Shown here piece by piece: positions 49,876 to 58,290 of a stretch of 64,000 nucleotides of DNA; position 1 is the stretch's first letter; each line of letters starts with the position of its first letter. The stretch spans positions 1-64,000 of the forward strand of contig SOJN01000070.1 of assembly GCA_004376575.1 (NCBI GenBank), in the 5' to 3' direction. This stretch comes from a candidate division TA06 bacterium. GTDB lineage: Bacteria > Hydrothermota > DG-26 > E44-bin18. The notes under the pieces are model-generated. The model saw only the letters and a list, made by a program, of their open reading frames with translations, was not told the DNA's origin and did not search any database. A program made the position numbers and the translations under genes.

Positions 49876-51587
49876 AGGCCGTCCTCCTTATGGGGAACCC
49901 GAACGTGGGGAAGAGTGTACTCTTCTCACGGCTCACTGGAGTCTATGTAGTCGCCTCGAACTACCCCGGTACGACCGTAGAGTATACTAAAGGTTTCATG
50001 ATGCTGGGTGGAGAAAAGGCTGTGGTCATCGATGCTCCTGGAACCTACACTCTAGAGCCGGCCTCAAGAGCTGAGGAGGTTGCATCCGAATTGCTGGAGG
50101 AAGCTGACGTGGTCATCAATGTTGTGGATGCCACAAATCTTGAGCGCAATCTCAATCTCACCCTTGAGCTCATCAAGAAAGGAATTCCCTTCATCATCGC
50201 CCTGAATCTATGGGACGAATCGAAACATACAGGAATCTCTATTGATGTTAGGAGCCTTGAAGAGTCGCTTGGTGTGCCGGTTGTCCCAACCTCCGCCATA
50301 AGCGGAGAGGGGATCAAGACTCTGGTGTCCCGGGTGGCAGAAGCAAATCCGGGCTCCTACCAATACAAGGAAGAGGAGAGGTGGTTTGAGATCGGGAGGC
50401 TTGTGGATTTTGTGCAGAAGGTGAGCCATCGCCACCACACTTTCCTTGAAAGGCTGGCAGATGCTTCGGTAATGCCGGCCACCGGGATTCCCATAGCACT
50501 AATCGTTATGTTCGCAATCTTTCAAATCATAAGATGGGTGGGTGAGAGTCTCATAGCATATGTCTTTGAACCCATTTTTGAAAAGCTTTGGGCTCCGCTT
50601 GTAATGAGGCTCTCTGCGCTGCTTGGCTCAGGAGGTTTTATCCACGACGTATTGATCGGGAAGTTGGTTGAGGGCGAGATCGATTTTGTGGAATCCCTGG
50701 GGCTGTTGACCACAGGGCTGTTTGTCCCTTTTGCCATGGTCCTTCCGTATGTTTTCGCGTTCTATTTTGTGTTGAGCTTCCTGGAGGATTCCGGCTATCT
50801 GCCCAGATTGGGCGTCCTGGTTGACACGGTTATGCACAGGTTGGGGCTTCACGGGCTGTCAGTAATTCCCATGCTCCTGGGTTTGGGGTGCAATGTTCCA
50901 GGAGCCATGGCCACCAGGGTACTGGAGACCCGAAGGGAAAGGTTCATCGCAGCCACGTTGATGGCCATATGTGTTCCCTGTATGGCACAGATTGCAATGA
51001 TTGTAGGCCTTGTTGGGAGACACGGTGCCGCCGGGCTGGGTGTCGTTTTTGGAACCCTTTTTGCTGTCTGGATAATCATCGGTCTGGTGATGAACCGTTT
51101 TCTTAAAGGTGAGAGTCCGGAGATTTTCGTCGAGATCCCTCCGTACCGGCCCCCCTATCTTGTCGGGCTAATGAAAAAACTGTGGATGCGGACGACACAT
51201 TTTCTCAAAGAGGCGGTGCCGTGGGTCATTATTGGAGTATTCATTGTAAACATCCTCTACGCGCTTCATATAATTGACTTTATCGGAAAAATAACCGCTC
51301 CTGTCATCACACGAGTTCTGGGACTTCCTCGTGAGGCAGTTGGGGCTCTTATCATAGGGTTTCTGAGAAAAGATGTTGCGGTGGGAATGCTTTCGCCCCT
51401 GGGACTTAACTTGCGTCAACTCATCGTGGCAAGCGTGGTTCTAACCATGTATTTCCCATGTGTGGCGACATTCATCATCTTGATCAAAGAATTGGGCATA
51501 AAGGATATGGCCAAATCGGCTGTGATCATGGTCACGTCCGCTGTTGCCGTGGGCGGAATCCTTAATCTTATACTAAGAATCTTCTAG
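49872..51587 (+). CDS. feoB: Ferrous iron transport protein B
   Basis: A 571-residue Fe(II) transporter with an N-terminal GTPase. G1 'GNPNVGKS' (8-15), the switch region with 'NYPGTTVE', G3 'DAPGTY', G4 'NLWDES' (the usual NxxD reads N-L-W-D). The membrane part has Gate motifs with the 'GLGCNVPGAMATRVLETRRERFIAATLMAICVPCMAQ' Cys-containing signature and a second gate near 'FPCVATFIILIKELG'. Shorter than E. coli FeoB (773), common in some phyla. Confidence 0.95.
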   Translation: MKAVLLMGNPNVGKSVLFSRLTGVYVVASNYPGTTVEYTKGFMMLGGEKAVVIDAPGTYTLEPASRAEEVASELLEEADVVINVVDATNLERNLNLTLELIKKGIPFIIALNLWDESKHTGISIDVRSLEESLGVPVVPTSAISGEGIKTLVSRVAEANPGSYQYKEEERWFEIGRLVDFVQKVSHRHHTFLERLADASVMPATGIPIALIVMFAIFQIIRWVGESLIAYVFEPIFEKLWAPLVMRLSALLGSGGFIHDVLIGKLVEGEIDFVESLGLLTTGLFVPFAMVLPYVFAFYFVLSFLEDSGYLPRLGVLVDTVMHRLGLHGLSVIPMLLGLGCNVPGAMATRVLETRRERFIAATLMAICVPCMAQIAMIVGLVGRHGAAGLGVVFGTLFAVWIIIGLVMNRFLKGESPEIFVEIPPYRPPYLVGLMKKLWMRTTHFLKEAVPWVIIGVFIVNILYALHIIDFIGKITAPVITRVLGLPREAVGALIIGFLRKDVAVGMLSPLGLNLRQLIVASVVLTMYFPCVATFIILIKELGIKDMAKSAVIMVTSAVAVGGILNLILRIF

Positions 51588-51896
51588 CTGTTACCCAGAG
51601 CTCCCGCATTTGTAGGGGCAGGGTCTCCCTGCCCAAACGAAGAGGGCGCGGAGACCCTCCTTCGCCTTGCCTGACTACGGAGTGCAAGCTAACGCATGGC
51701 TTCGGAGGACAGACCGGCCCCTACATTGCGCATCTTAGTACGGAGGGACAGCAGATCCTTCGACTCCGTCCTTCGCCTACTGCTCAAGACTTGTCTCAGG
51801 ACGAAAAATGACTCGTGCCATCTAAGGATGGCATGGCCCTTTTCCGTTTGACTTTGATTTTTGCAATCTGCAATTTGAAATCAGTAGTTTAAGTGT
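51588..51896. repeat. Intergenic repeat and possible terminator
   Basis: TGTAGGGGCAGGGTCTCCCTGCCC and later GACCGGCCCCTACA form an inverted repeat about 51611-51726. The block GCGCGGAGACCCTCCTTCGCC (51646-51666) is the reverse complement of 29916-29936. A hairpin TGCCATC-TAAG-GATGGCA (51816-51833) with CCCTTTT may terminate feoB transcription. No gene is seen. Confidence 0.6.
51816..51842 (+). terminator. Possible terminator after feoB
   Basis: TGCCATC/GATGGCA stem with four-base loop followed by TGGCCCTTTTCC; it could act on either strand. Confidence 0.4.
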
Positions 51897-52463
51897 CTAT
51901 CTCCCGTACCTTCCCATTAGCTGTCCCTGAGCGAGGATGTGCCCTTCCATGGCTGCGAGGAGCTCTTTTTTTGTTATACCTGAATCAAGAGCAAGGTCTG
52001 TATCAAGGGCATAGAGCTTGAAAAAGTACCTGTGTGGCGCGCCTTTGGGCGGACATGGGCCGCCGTAGCCAATTCTTCTGAAGTCTGTGATTCCCTGCTT
52101 CACACTCTCCAGAACTGTCCTTTCGGCCGGCACAGCCTCTGGCAAGTCAGTCGTATCTGCAGGTATGCCATATATCACCCAGTGAACCCAGATCCCCATT
52201 GGTGCGTCGGGGTCATCGCAGATTAGAGCAAGACCCCTGGTGCCGTCCGGCACCCCTGACCAGGACAGAGCCGGTGAAACATCTTCTCCATCACAGGTGT
52301 GCTTTCTGGGAATAATCCCACCTTCTTCAAATGCACTGCTCTTAATCTCGATTGACATAACCTTGCCAACCTCCTCTTTCGCTTTCTGATGCTCAGTCTC
52401 TTGACCAGCCTGGCAGCAAGCTACGGCGACCACCACTGCAATAACAAACAAGATCCGCAGCAT
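51897..52463 (-). CDS. YbhB/YbcL family PEBP-like lipoprotein
   Basis: A 188-residue lipoprotein (lipobox Cys near residue 16-17 in 'VACCQAG') with a phosphatidylethanolamine-binding-protein/Raf-kinase-inhibitor-like fold. Motifs: 'IKSSAFEEGGIIPRKHTCDGEDVSPALSWSG', 'LALICDDPDAPMGIWVHWVIYGIP', 'GYGGPCPPKGAPHRYFFKLYALD'. AGGAGG precedes the ATG. The ligand is unknown. Confidence 0.93.
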   Translation of the reverse strand: MLRILFVIAVVVAVACCQAGQETEHQKAKEEVGKVMSIEIKSSAFEEGGIIPRKHTCDGEDVSPALSWSGVPDGTRGLALICDDPDAPMGIWVHWVIYGIPADTTDLPEAVPAERTVLESVKQGITDFRRIGYGGPCPPKGAPHRYFFKLYALDTDLALDSGITKKELLAAMEGHILAQGQLMGRYGR

Positions 52464-52739
52464 ATTTTGACCTCCTTTTCCTATTGCATTCGTTGCTACA
52501 CTCTGGCATCCACAATTCTAGGTCTTCGGCCAACAATGTCAAGCACCTTACACCTCGTGAAACGAGGGCTCGTGAGACGAGCGCCCGTGGAACGAGCCAG
52601 GCGGGCAGGCCCCGTGTGTCTCGCTTCGCGAGAAACGGGGCAAGCAGGTATGAACTTCTGAACTTTTGTTATGCCGACGTGTCGTGTGGAATTTCGAATG
52701 GGAGCGGATGGGGGTCGGGAATTTCCTAGTTTCGTTTTG
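52464..52739. repeat. Intergenic with palindromic repeat
   Basis: Contains the 31-bp palindrome copy 4 (52610-52640), preceded by a 'GAAACGAGGGCTCGTGAGACGAG' hairpin-rich block. A short gap separates the PEBP start region from the end of the reductase gene. No gene is supported. Confidence 0.55.
52610..52640 (+). repeat. 31-bp palindromic repeat, copy 4
   Basis: CCCCGTGTGTCTCGC-TTC-GCGAGAAACGGGG, followed by CAAGCAGG; a nearly exact copy of the family. Confidence 0.75.
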
Positions 52740-54383
52740 CTAGTCGTTGGCCTTCCGCGTCCAGTAGGGGCTGGAGATACCCTCAAATGCTGACATAGCT
52801 GCCGCTGCGCCTTCGCCCACAGCAGTGACGATTTGCCTTACTGCTCCAGTCACATCTCCTGCGGCATATATCCGAGGGATGTTGGTCTTGCCTTTTCGGT
52901 CCACTTTTATGAAGCCCGAATCCGACAACTCTATGCCCACTTCCGTAGCCAATTGTATGTTGGGGACCTCACCGATTGACACGAAGAGACCGTCAGTCTT
53001 TGCCTCCTGTGTAGTGTTGTCTTTCGTGTTTTTCAGTTTCACGCCATCGAGTTTGTCTTTGCCAAGGATCTCCTCGACGGCGGAGTCCCAGATAACCGGG
53101 ATGTTCTCTTTCTTCACAGATTCCTGAAGGTATTTCTCCGCCCTGAACTGGTCTCTTCTGTGGACTATCCTGACGTTTGCACGGAGGCTCTTGAGATAGA
53201 GTGCGTCGGTCAGCGCGGTATTGCCGCCACCGACCACAATCACGTCCCTTCCTTTGTAGAGGTTGCCGTCGCACATGGCGCAGTAACTGACGCCATGTCC
53301 AAAAAACCTATCCTCGCCGCGTGCCTTCAGTTTTCTATATCGGGCCCCGGTCGCCAGAATGAGCGCTTTTGCCACATAGCGGGCCCGGTTAGTGATCGCC
53401 TCTATGTTCTTTCCGATTTTGATCTCCCTCACCTCTTCACCCTCTCGAACATTCACATAGTTCTGGGCATGGGCGCTGATCATCTCCATCAGCTTCTTTC
53501 CCGCGATATTATCAAAACCAGGATAGTTCTCCACTGATGGCGTTACCAGGACCTGTCCGCCGATGGTTTCCTTCTCCAGGACAACTGCATTAAGCCCGCT
53601 TCTCTCTGCGTAGATGCCGGCTGTCAATCCTGCTGGTCCGGCACCGACTATCACCACATCTGCTTCAACCATTTCTTCGTCAACAGAAGGTGCCCACTCT
53701 TCTACTGGTTCCAGTGTGACCAGCTCAGAAATGAATCTTTCTTCAGGCTCAAATCCAAGGCCCATAGTCTTACCATTTATTACTGTATGTGGAACCGACC
53801 CCACATTGTACTTCTTGGCGAGGTCAACATTTTCGTTCGAATCAACACACTCACCAGATACAAGGTCCGGTTTTTCAATGGCGGCCCTGAAGGCGTTCAA
53901 AACCTGGCCTGGGCAGTACGGGCATGCCAGGGTTACAAAAACCTGCACATTCCTTTTCTCACTTAGCTTGGATAGAATTTCCTTTGAGGCTTTCGAAAGA
54001 CCGCTCTGTCTACGGGACACCAGCATAATTGTCTCGATAAATGACCTTCCCTCTTCACCTGCCGGCGCGCCCGTATATCGAATCCGGTATTGTTCGGGGT
54101 TGATGAGCACAGTGGGCGAGCTTGCAACGTCGTACTTCTTTGATTTTGCGTCGGCTACTGAATTCAAATTTACCTGTATCTTGCTGCTCAGTTTTGCCAG
54201 ATCCCTGGTAAACTTCACTGTCACATCATTGTACGGATCGTTCTCCCCCTTCTTGGTGAAAACCTCGAGTACCACTTTTTCCTTCATTTCCTTGAACATC
54301 TCAAACAACGTCTGCCTGGCATCTCTTTCGATAAACCAGTCTTCTTCTTTTTCTTCAGTCTTCTTCCTCCCGGTTTTGGCCAT
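52740..54383 (-). CDS. Thioredoxin reductase with N-terminal PDO-like domains (AhpF-like)
   Basis: A 547-residue flavoprotein. Residues about 20-225 hold two thioredoxin-like folds; the first lacks a CxxC, the second has CPYC (154-157) and a cis-Pro 'GSVPHTVING'. The C-terminal domain is a thioredoxin reductase: FAD 'GAGPAGLTAG' (247-256), redox 'CAMCDG' (368-373), NADPH-type 'VVGGGNTALTDALYL', and end 'AGDVTGAVRQIVTAVGEGAAAAMSA'. Similar to AhpF. Start at 54383 with AGGAG upstream, preferred over 54401. It could reduce CxxC proteins of the thiol island. Confidence 0.92.
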   Translation of the reverse strand: MAKTGRKKTEEKEEDWFIERDARQTLFEMFKEMKEKVVLEVFTKKGENDPYNDVTVKFTRDLAKLSSKIQVNLNSVADAKSKKYDVASSPTVLINPEQYRIRYTGAPAGEEGRSFIETIMLVSRRQSGLSKASKEILSKLSEKRNVQVFVTLACPYCPGQVLNAFRAAIEKPDLVSGECVDSNENVDLAKKYNVGSVPHTVINGKTMGLGFEPEERFISELVTLEPVEEWAPSVDEEMVEADVVIVGAGPAGLTAGIYAERSGLNAVVLEKETIGGQVLVTPSVENYPGFDNIAGKKLMEMISAHAQNYVNVREGEEVREIKIGKNIEAITNRARYVAKALILATGARYRKLKARGEDRFFGHGVSYCAMCDGNLYKGRDVIVVGGGNTALTDALYLKSLRANVRIVHRRDQFRAEKYLQESVKKENIPVIWDSAVEEILGKDKLDGVKLKNTKDNTTQEAKTDGLFVSIGEVPNIQLATEVGIELSDSGFIKVDRKGKTNIPRIYAAGDVTGAVRQIVTAVGEGAAAAMSAFEGISSPYWTRKAND

Positions 54384-54670
54384 GGTTTTTCTCCTTAGCA
54401 AGACTTTTCTTGCCCATATTACTCCAACACAGAGCAGTGTGCAATTAGATTGTTTCCAAGCATGGTAATCCCGCGAAGCGGGGAAGACACCTACAGACTT
54501 ATGGCAGTTGCCGCACTGCCCAAGATGTCAAATGTCAAGTCAAAGATCCTGCCTGTCGCACGCAAAGCGCCCACTTTGCCCATCCGGGAGAGCAATCTGT
54601 TTGCGCTCCAGACCTTATACTCAATCCCTATTCCGGCAATCTTCAATCTTAAATCAGCAATCTTAAATGT
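54384..54670. other. Intergenic flank of the insertion sequence
   Basis: A modest AT-rich flank without a supported gene. Immediately before 54671 lies AAATGT, repeated after the right end of the element. Confidence 0.45.
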
Positions 54671-54701
54671 AGGTAGTATACAATATGCGTAACTTTTGGT
54701 G

Positions 54702-54730
54702 TTGACGTAAGAGAAGCATCTGTCTAACCT
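54702..54730 (+). promoter_or_regulatory. Transposase promoter
   Basis: TTGACG (54702-54707), 17 bp, TAACCT (54725-54730). A weak -10; it partly overlaps the left arm of the hairpin. Confidence 0.45.
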
Positions 54731-54770
54731 GAGAAAGGAGAACACCAAACTCAGGAGGTTCAGATGCTTC
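54713..54770 (+). promoter_or_regulatory. Hairpin over the transposase start codon
   Basis: GAAGCATCTG (54713-54722) pairs with CAGATGCTTC (54761-54770), which contains the ATG at 54764. Inner arms CCTGAG (54728-54733) and CTCAGG (54750-54755) hold the AGGAGG ribosome binding site. An mRNA started upstream would fold to hide both, a known device in IS10 and IS50 against read-through transcription. Confidence 0.75.
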
Positions 54771-55972
54771 CCGGACAAACAGAAGTTCGTCCAGAAAACA
54801 ATGTAGCACCTAATGTAGCTGACGTCAATGATCTCTTTGATACCTGTGTAAGCCTTTCAGATAGTATTTGTGCTTCGCTCTTTGAGAATCTGATCTATAT
54901 CCTTCAAAAGAACTGGCTCAGAGAGGATCTGGGGCGTCCGTGGAATAAAGAGGCGAGGGCTGGTCCTCTTGTCTGTCCTCGGTGTAGCCATAAGTCCTTC
55001 ATTCGGAGAGGCTGGCGAAGTCGTAAGATCAGGACCTCCAGGGGGACGTATCAGATCCGTTTAGCTCAGGTCTCCTGTCGTAGATGCCAGAGGGTGTTTC
55101 GTCCTTATGCACTCAGACTGGGGATCCCTTCAACTCTTCGCTTTCTTCCAGAAGTCGAGGAGAAGATGATTGATCTGGCAACACAGCTTCCGTATGGTCG
55201 TTCTGGAGCAATCCTCTCAAGACTTATCGGGGTCCGGGTCTCGTGTGAAACGATCCGACGACGGATCTTCAGGAAGGGGAGCGAGGAGAAGGCTCGATCT
55301 TTGCCAGAGACAGTAGAGCACTGTATGGTAGACGACACTAAGGTGAAAGCGGGTAAGAGGACCAGAGGGGAAGAAGTCCATATGGCCATTTCTGTTGAGC
55401 GTGGTCCTTTGCTCTATGGTAGGCCCACATTGAAGAAAGATCTTCTTTTTCTCTCTCTGGGAGGGCCTAAACCATTGAAGAAGGTGTTGAAGCAGTTGAA
55501 TCCTCAGCGTCTTGTTCACGATGGGTTCCTGAACCTCTCTGGCTGTGCACAGAAGGTTCAACGGTGTCGCTGGCATCTTCCCAATGACCTTCGGATCATT
55601 TTGTCTATGGATGGTATCAGATGGCGCAACACTGTTGCTGCTGCAAGGGAACTGAGAGAGATCTTGTGGCAAGAAGGTTCCTTAGCTTACGATCGCTTTA
55701 CTCGGATGTTAGGGGAGCATGGGTTCCGAAAGTCTGCCACATATCTTAAGAATGCTCGGAAGGAGATATTTGCATATAGTGGAGACGAGAGCTTTAAGTT
55801 CACCACCACGTCGCCTCTGGAGAGAGAGATGCGAGAGTTGAATCGCCGGATGGATGTTGGAGCTCGGTGGAGCACACAGGGAGCCGAAAACATGGCCCGG
55901 GTTCTTTTTACCAGACGGTTCCGACACAGAAATCAGGTTCTCAAAGAGCAAGAACTACTAGAACCAGGTTAG
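54764..55972 (+). CDS. DDE-type transposase
   Basis: A 402-residue transposase. N-terminal zinc-finger-like region: 'CPRCSHKSFIRRGWRSRKIRTSRGTYQIRLAQVSCRRCQRVFRP' (two CxxC pairs). Core Asp residues are probably in 'MVDDTKVKAG' and 'LVHDGFLNLSG', with the Glu in 'TTSPLEREMRELNRRMDVGARWSTQGAENMARV', in the style of MULE/ISH6/ISLre2-type enzymes. CAGGAGG precedes the ATG. Frame is intact, so the element may still be active. Confidence 0.88.
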   Translation: MLPGQTEVRPENNVAPNVADVNDLFDTCVSLSDSICASLFENLIYILQKNWLREDLGRPWNKEARAGPLVCPRCSHKSFIRRGWRSRKIRTSRGTYQIRLAQVSCRRCQRVFRPYALRLGIPSTLRFLPEVEEKMIDLATQLPYGRSGAILSRLIGVRVSCETIRRRIFRKGSEEKARSLPETVEHCMVDDTKVKAGKRTRGEEVHMAISVERGPLLYGRPTLKKDLLFLSLGGPKPLKKVLKQLNPQRLVHDGFLNLSGCAQKVQRCRWHLPNDLRIILSMDGIRWRNTVAAARELREILWQEGSLAYDRFTRMLGEHGFRKSATYLKNARKEIFAYSGDESFKFTTTSPLEREMRELNRRMDVGARWSTQGAENMARVLFTRRFRHRNQVLKEQELLEPG

Positions 55973-56016
55973 GCGGAAAATGAGAAAGTTACGCTTTATG
56001 GTTGCTACCTAAATGT

Positions 56017-56343
56017 AAAGTGGCACCGTCCCCAGCCCAAATTGGACACCGCATGCATGGATCCGACTCTTTTACCGCTTTTTTTGGGTGGCGGAGGGAT
56101 AGGGATATATGCTATATAGATATAGTTGATGAGGTATCCTATTCTTCCACAACTTTCGCAGGCGTCTTATACGGCAATCGACACAGTGTTTGGGGTGTTA
56201 TGCGGATCGGCATAAACAATGTTATAATCAATGAAGAAGAATCCCAGATTAATTGACAGAAATTCATAGGATTAAGTTCATTAATAGCTTTAGTTTTTTC
56301 TTTACCGGTAATTGCAAAGACAACTAGAAAGGAGGTGAATTGA
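56017..56343. other. AT-rich intergenic region right of the insertion sequence
   Basis: Starts with AAGTGGCACCGTCCCC (reverse complement of the GGGGACGGTG tag at 384, 2589 and 2714) and becomes AT-rich. An open frame (56002-56256) has no support. An AGAAAGGAGG ribosome binding site ends the gap. Confidence 0.5.
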
Positions 56344-56763
56344 ATGAAAATTCAGTCGCCTAAAGACTTTCTTGATGTTAGAGATGGCACGATACCAGAA
56401 TGTAAATTTGATAACCTGAATATGTCGAACTCTCATTTTCACAATATCAATCTTTCCGACACAAACTTTGACGACATCAATATGAGCAAAGTGACATTTC
56501 ATAACATAAATATGAGCGATGGAACGCTTGATTGTATTAATATGGGAGGTGTTAAATTCATACATATTGGTCCTGCACCAGATGAAGATGGTAAGCAAGA
56601 GAGACAACGCCCAATAACATTCGAAGAAATGATGCTCTGTGATAGCAAGTTCAATAAGGTTGATATGTCTGGAGTTGAAATCAAAGAATGTAATATCGAG
56701 GGCATGAAAATTGATGGCATTCTTGTTTCCGAGATGATCAAAGCTTATAAGAAACAAACTTAA
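56344..56763 (+). CDS. Pentapeptide-repeat-like protein, AT-rich
   Basis: A 139-residue protein. Residues about 18-75 show a regular ten-residue pattern: 'CKFDNLNMSNSHFHNINLSDTNFDDINMSKVTFHNINMSDGTLDCINM' with F at i and N-I-N-M/L at i+3, consistent with a right-handed beta-helix of the pentapeptide type. The second half includes 'CDSKFNKVDMSGVEIKECNIEGMKI', another two coils. The DNA is markedly more AT-rich than the neighbours, suggesting recent transfer. The function is unknown; it lies just right of the insertion sequence. Confidence 0.75.
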   Translation: MKIQSPKDFLDVRDGTIPECKFDNLNMSNSHFHNINLSDTNFDDINMSKVTFHNINMSDGTLDCINMGGVKFIHIGPAPDEDGKQERQRPITFEEMMLCDSKFNKVDMSGVEIKECNIEGMKIDGILVSEMIKAYKKQT

Positions 56764-56796
56764 GGTCTTTGCTCGGTGCTTGACACTATGACAGTT

Positions 56797-56985
56797 CTAT
56801 TCCAGTTTCGTTCCGGCCCTCGTGGACGTATCAATCTTCTTGATACTTCTGCCTATCCATTTCTCGAAATCCTTTATCACCTTCTCCGCCGGTATGGTGG
56901 CACGTATGAACTTTTGCCTACTCCGGAGGGCTAGGTTGGCCGGTTTCGCCCGAAATGACGAAATCCTATCTTGCAGGCCAAGATG
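56797..56985 (-). pseudogene. Possible 3' remnant of a gene
   Basis: Reading 'RQKFIRATIPAEKVIKDFEK' and then 'WIGRSIKKIDTSTRAGTKLE' before a stop. No start codon with support, no recognised family. It may be the tail of a gene disrupted near the insertion sequence. Confidence 0.2.
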
Positions 56986-57041
56986 TCAATGTGTCACGCC
57001 TGGCACCGGGCCTGGTATTTTGTCTTCTCGAAAGAATTCGC

Positions 57042-57070
57042 TTGACAACTGCCGGCCCGTCTGATACAAA
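57042..57070 (+). promoter_or_regulatory. Promoter of carAB
   Basis: TTGACA (57042-57047), 17 bp, TACAAA (57065-57070), about 66 bp before the carA start. Confidence 0.65.
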
Positions 57071-57135
57071 GGCTTGGAGAGTTGGGATAACTTAGACCCT
57101 TCAAACTAGTCCGGTGAGGCTAGAAAGGGGGTGGA

Positions 57136-58290
57136 GTGGTAGAAGAGGAAAAAACCTTCCCGCAAAAGGCGGGGAGGTATTTTTTTGAGCCTGCCCTTCT
57201 CGTTCTCGAAGACGGTTCTCACTATTTCGGGAGATCCCTTGGAGCAAGTGGCGAGACCGGAGGCGAGGTAGTCTTCAATACCTCGATGGCGGGCTACCAG
57301 GAGATTCTCACAGATCCTTCCTACAAAGGCCAGATAGTCATAATGTCGTATCCCCAAATTGGTAACTACGGAGTGAGGGATGAAGACCAAGAGTCCTCAT
57401 CCACATATGTTGAGGGTTTCGTGGTGAAGGAATACACGCCGGCTGTCTGGCCGGACCGTAGAAGCGATCTGAATCATTTCCTGAAGGAACACTCTGTAGT
57501 TTCAATGGAGGGCGTGGACACACGGGCGATAGTCAAGCGCTTGAGAAGCAGGGGTTCCATGAGAGGGGTCATATCCAGCACGGATCTTAGTCCAGATAGT
57601 CTGCACAAGAAAGTATTGGCCGTGAGAGACATACGGGAGCTCAATCTTGTGGAGGGATGCTCATGCAAAGGGCCATATGACTGGAACGGGTTCAAGGCAA
57701 GCCAGGAACCTGGCATTCTTCGCGTGGTAGTATACGACTTTGGGGCGAAGAGAGGGATACTCAACTCTCTTTCTTCACTTGGGATCGCAGTTTCTGTAGT
57801 CCCCCATGACTTTCCGTCAGAGGAAGTGCTCAAGATGCGGCCAAATGGTGTCGTATTATCCAATGGACCGGGGGACCCGGAGATGGTAAGACACGCAATA
57901 GTGGCTGCCAGGACTCTCATGGGCAAGGTTCCTCTTTTTGGCATATGTCTCGGCCACCAGATACTCTGCCTTGCTCTGGGAGCGAGAATATACAAACTGA
58001 AGTTCGGCCATCACGGTGGAAACCATCCGGTCAAGGATGTAAGAACAGGAGAGGTGAAGATAACGTCTCAGAACCACAACTATGCAGCAGATGCAGAATC
58101 AATTGAAGCTCGCGGTGCAGAAGTTACTCACATAAACCTTTACGACGGAACTGTCGAAGGGATGAGGCACAGCGACGCGGATCTCTTTGGGATCCAGTAC
58201 CATCCTGAGGCCTGTCCCGGCCCGAACGACTCACATTACCTTTTCAAAAGCTTCGTTTCTGCAATGGAAGAAGTTGCCAAGGCGAGATGA
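57136..58290 (+). CDS. carA: Carbamoyl phosphate synthase small subunit
   Basis: A 384-residue glutaminase subunit. N-terminal domain '[54 protein letters not shown]'. Class I glutamine amidotransferase with 'LSNGPGDPE', the nucleophile Cys in '[10 protein letters not shown]', and His/Glu in '[12 protein letters not shown]'. The start is GTG preceded by GGGGGTG. It overlaps carB by 17 bp. Confidence 0.96.
   Translation: MVEEEKTFPQKAGRYFFEPALLVLEDGSHYFGRSLGASGETGGEVVFNTSMAGYQEILTDPSYKGQIVIMSYPQIGNYGVRDEDQESSSTYVEGFVVKEYTPAVWPDRRSDLNHFLKEHSVVSMEGVDTRAIVKRLRSRGSMRGVISSTDLSPDSLHKKVLAVRDIRELNLVEGCSCKGPYDWNGFKASQEPGILRVVVYDFGAKRGILNSLSSLGIAVSVVPHDFPSEEVLKMRPNGVVLSNGPGDPEMVRHAIVAARTLMGKVPLFGICLGHQILCLALGARIYKLKFGHHGGNHPVKDVRTGEVKITSQNHNYAADAESIEARGAEVTHINLYDGTVEGMRHSDADLFGIQYHPEACPGPNDSHYLFKSFVSAMEEVAKAR

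Larger units (their letters stand above)
54671..56010. mobile_element. Complete insertion sequence with inverted ends
   Basis: Element of 1340 bp bounded by imperfect inverted repeats: left 54671-54696 begins AGGTAGTATACA...GCGTAACTTT, right 55985-56010 ends AAAGTTACGC...GCTACCT (20 of 26 bases match). Both flanks carry AAATGT (54665-54670 and 56011-56016), consistent with a 6-bp target duplication. One transposase gene fills the element. The IS family is not certain (ISH6/ISLre2/ISKra4-like). Confidence 0.85.
56764..57135. other. Intergenic with possible gene remnant
   Basis: A minus-strand open frame 56985-56797 (about 62 codons, no start) ends 'KVIKDFEKWIGRSIKKIDTS', which looks like the C-terminal end of a lost coding sequence. 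The carA promoter follows at 57042-57070. Nothing else is seen. Confidence 0.35.

Noticed and set aside
53614-54468. Plus-strand open frame of 284 codons opposite the thioredoxin reductase
   Set aside because: The opposite strand encodes a well-conserved flavoprotein; the Ser/Phe-rich reading is typical of an antisense shadow.
56002-56256. 84-codon open frame right of the insertion sequence
   Set aside because: It starts inside the IS end, lacks a ribosome binding site and shows no family features.
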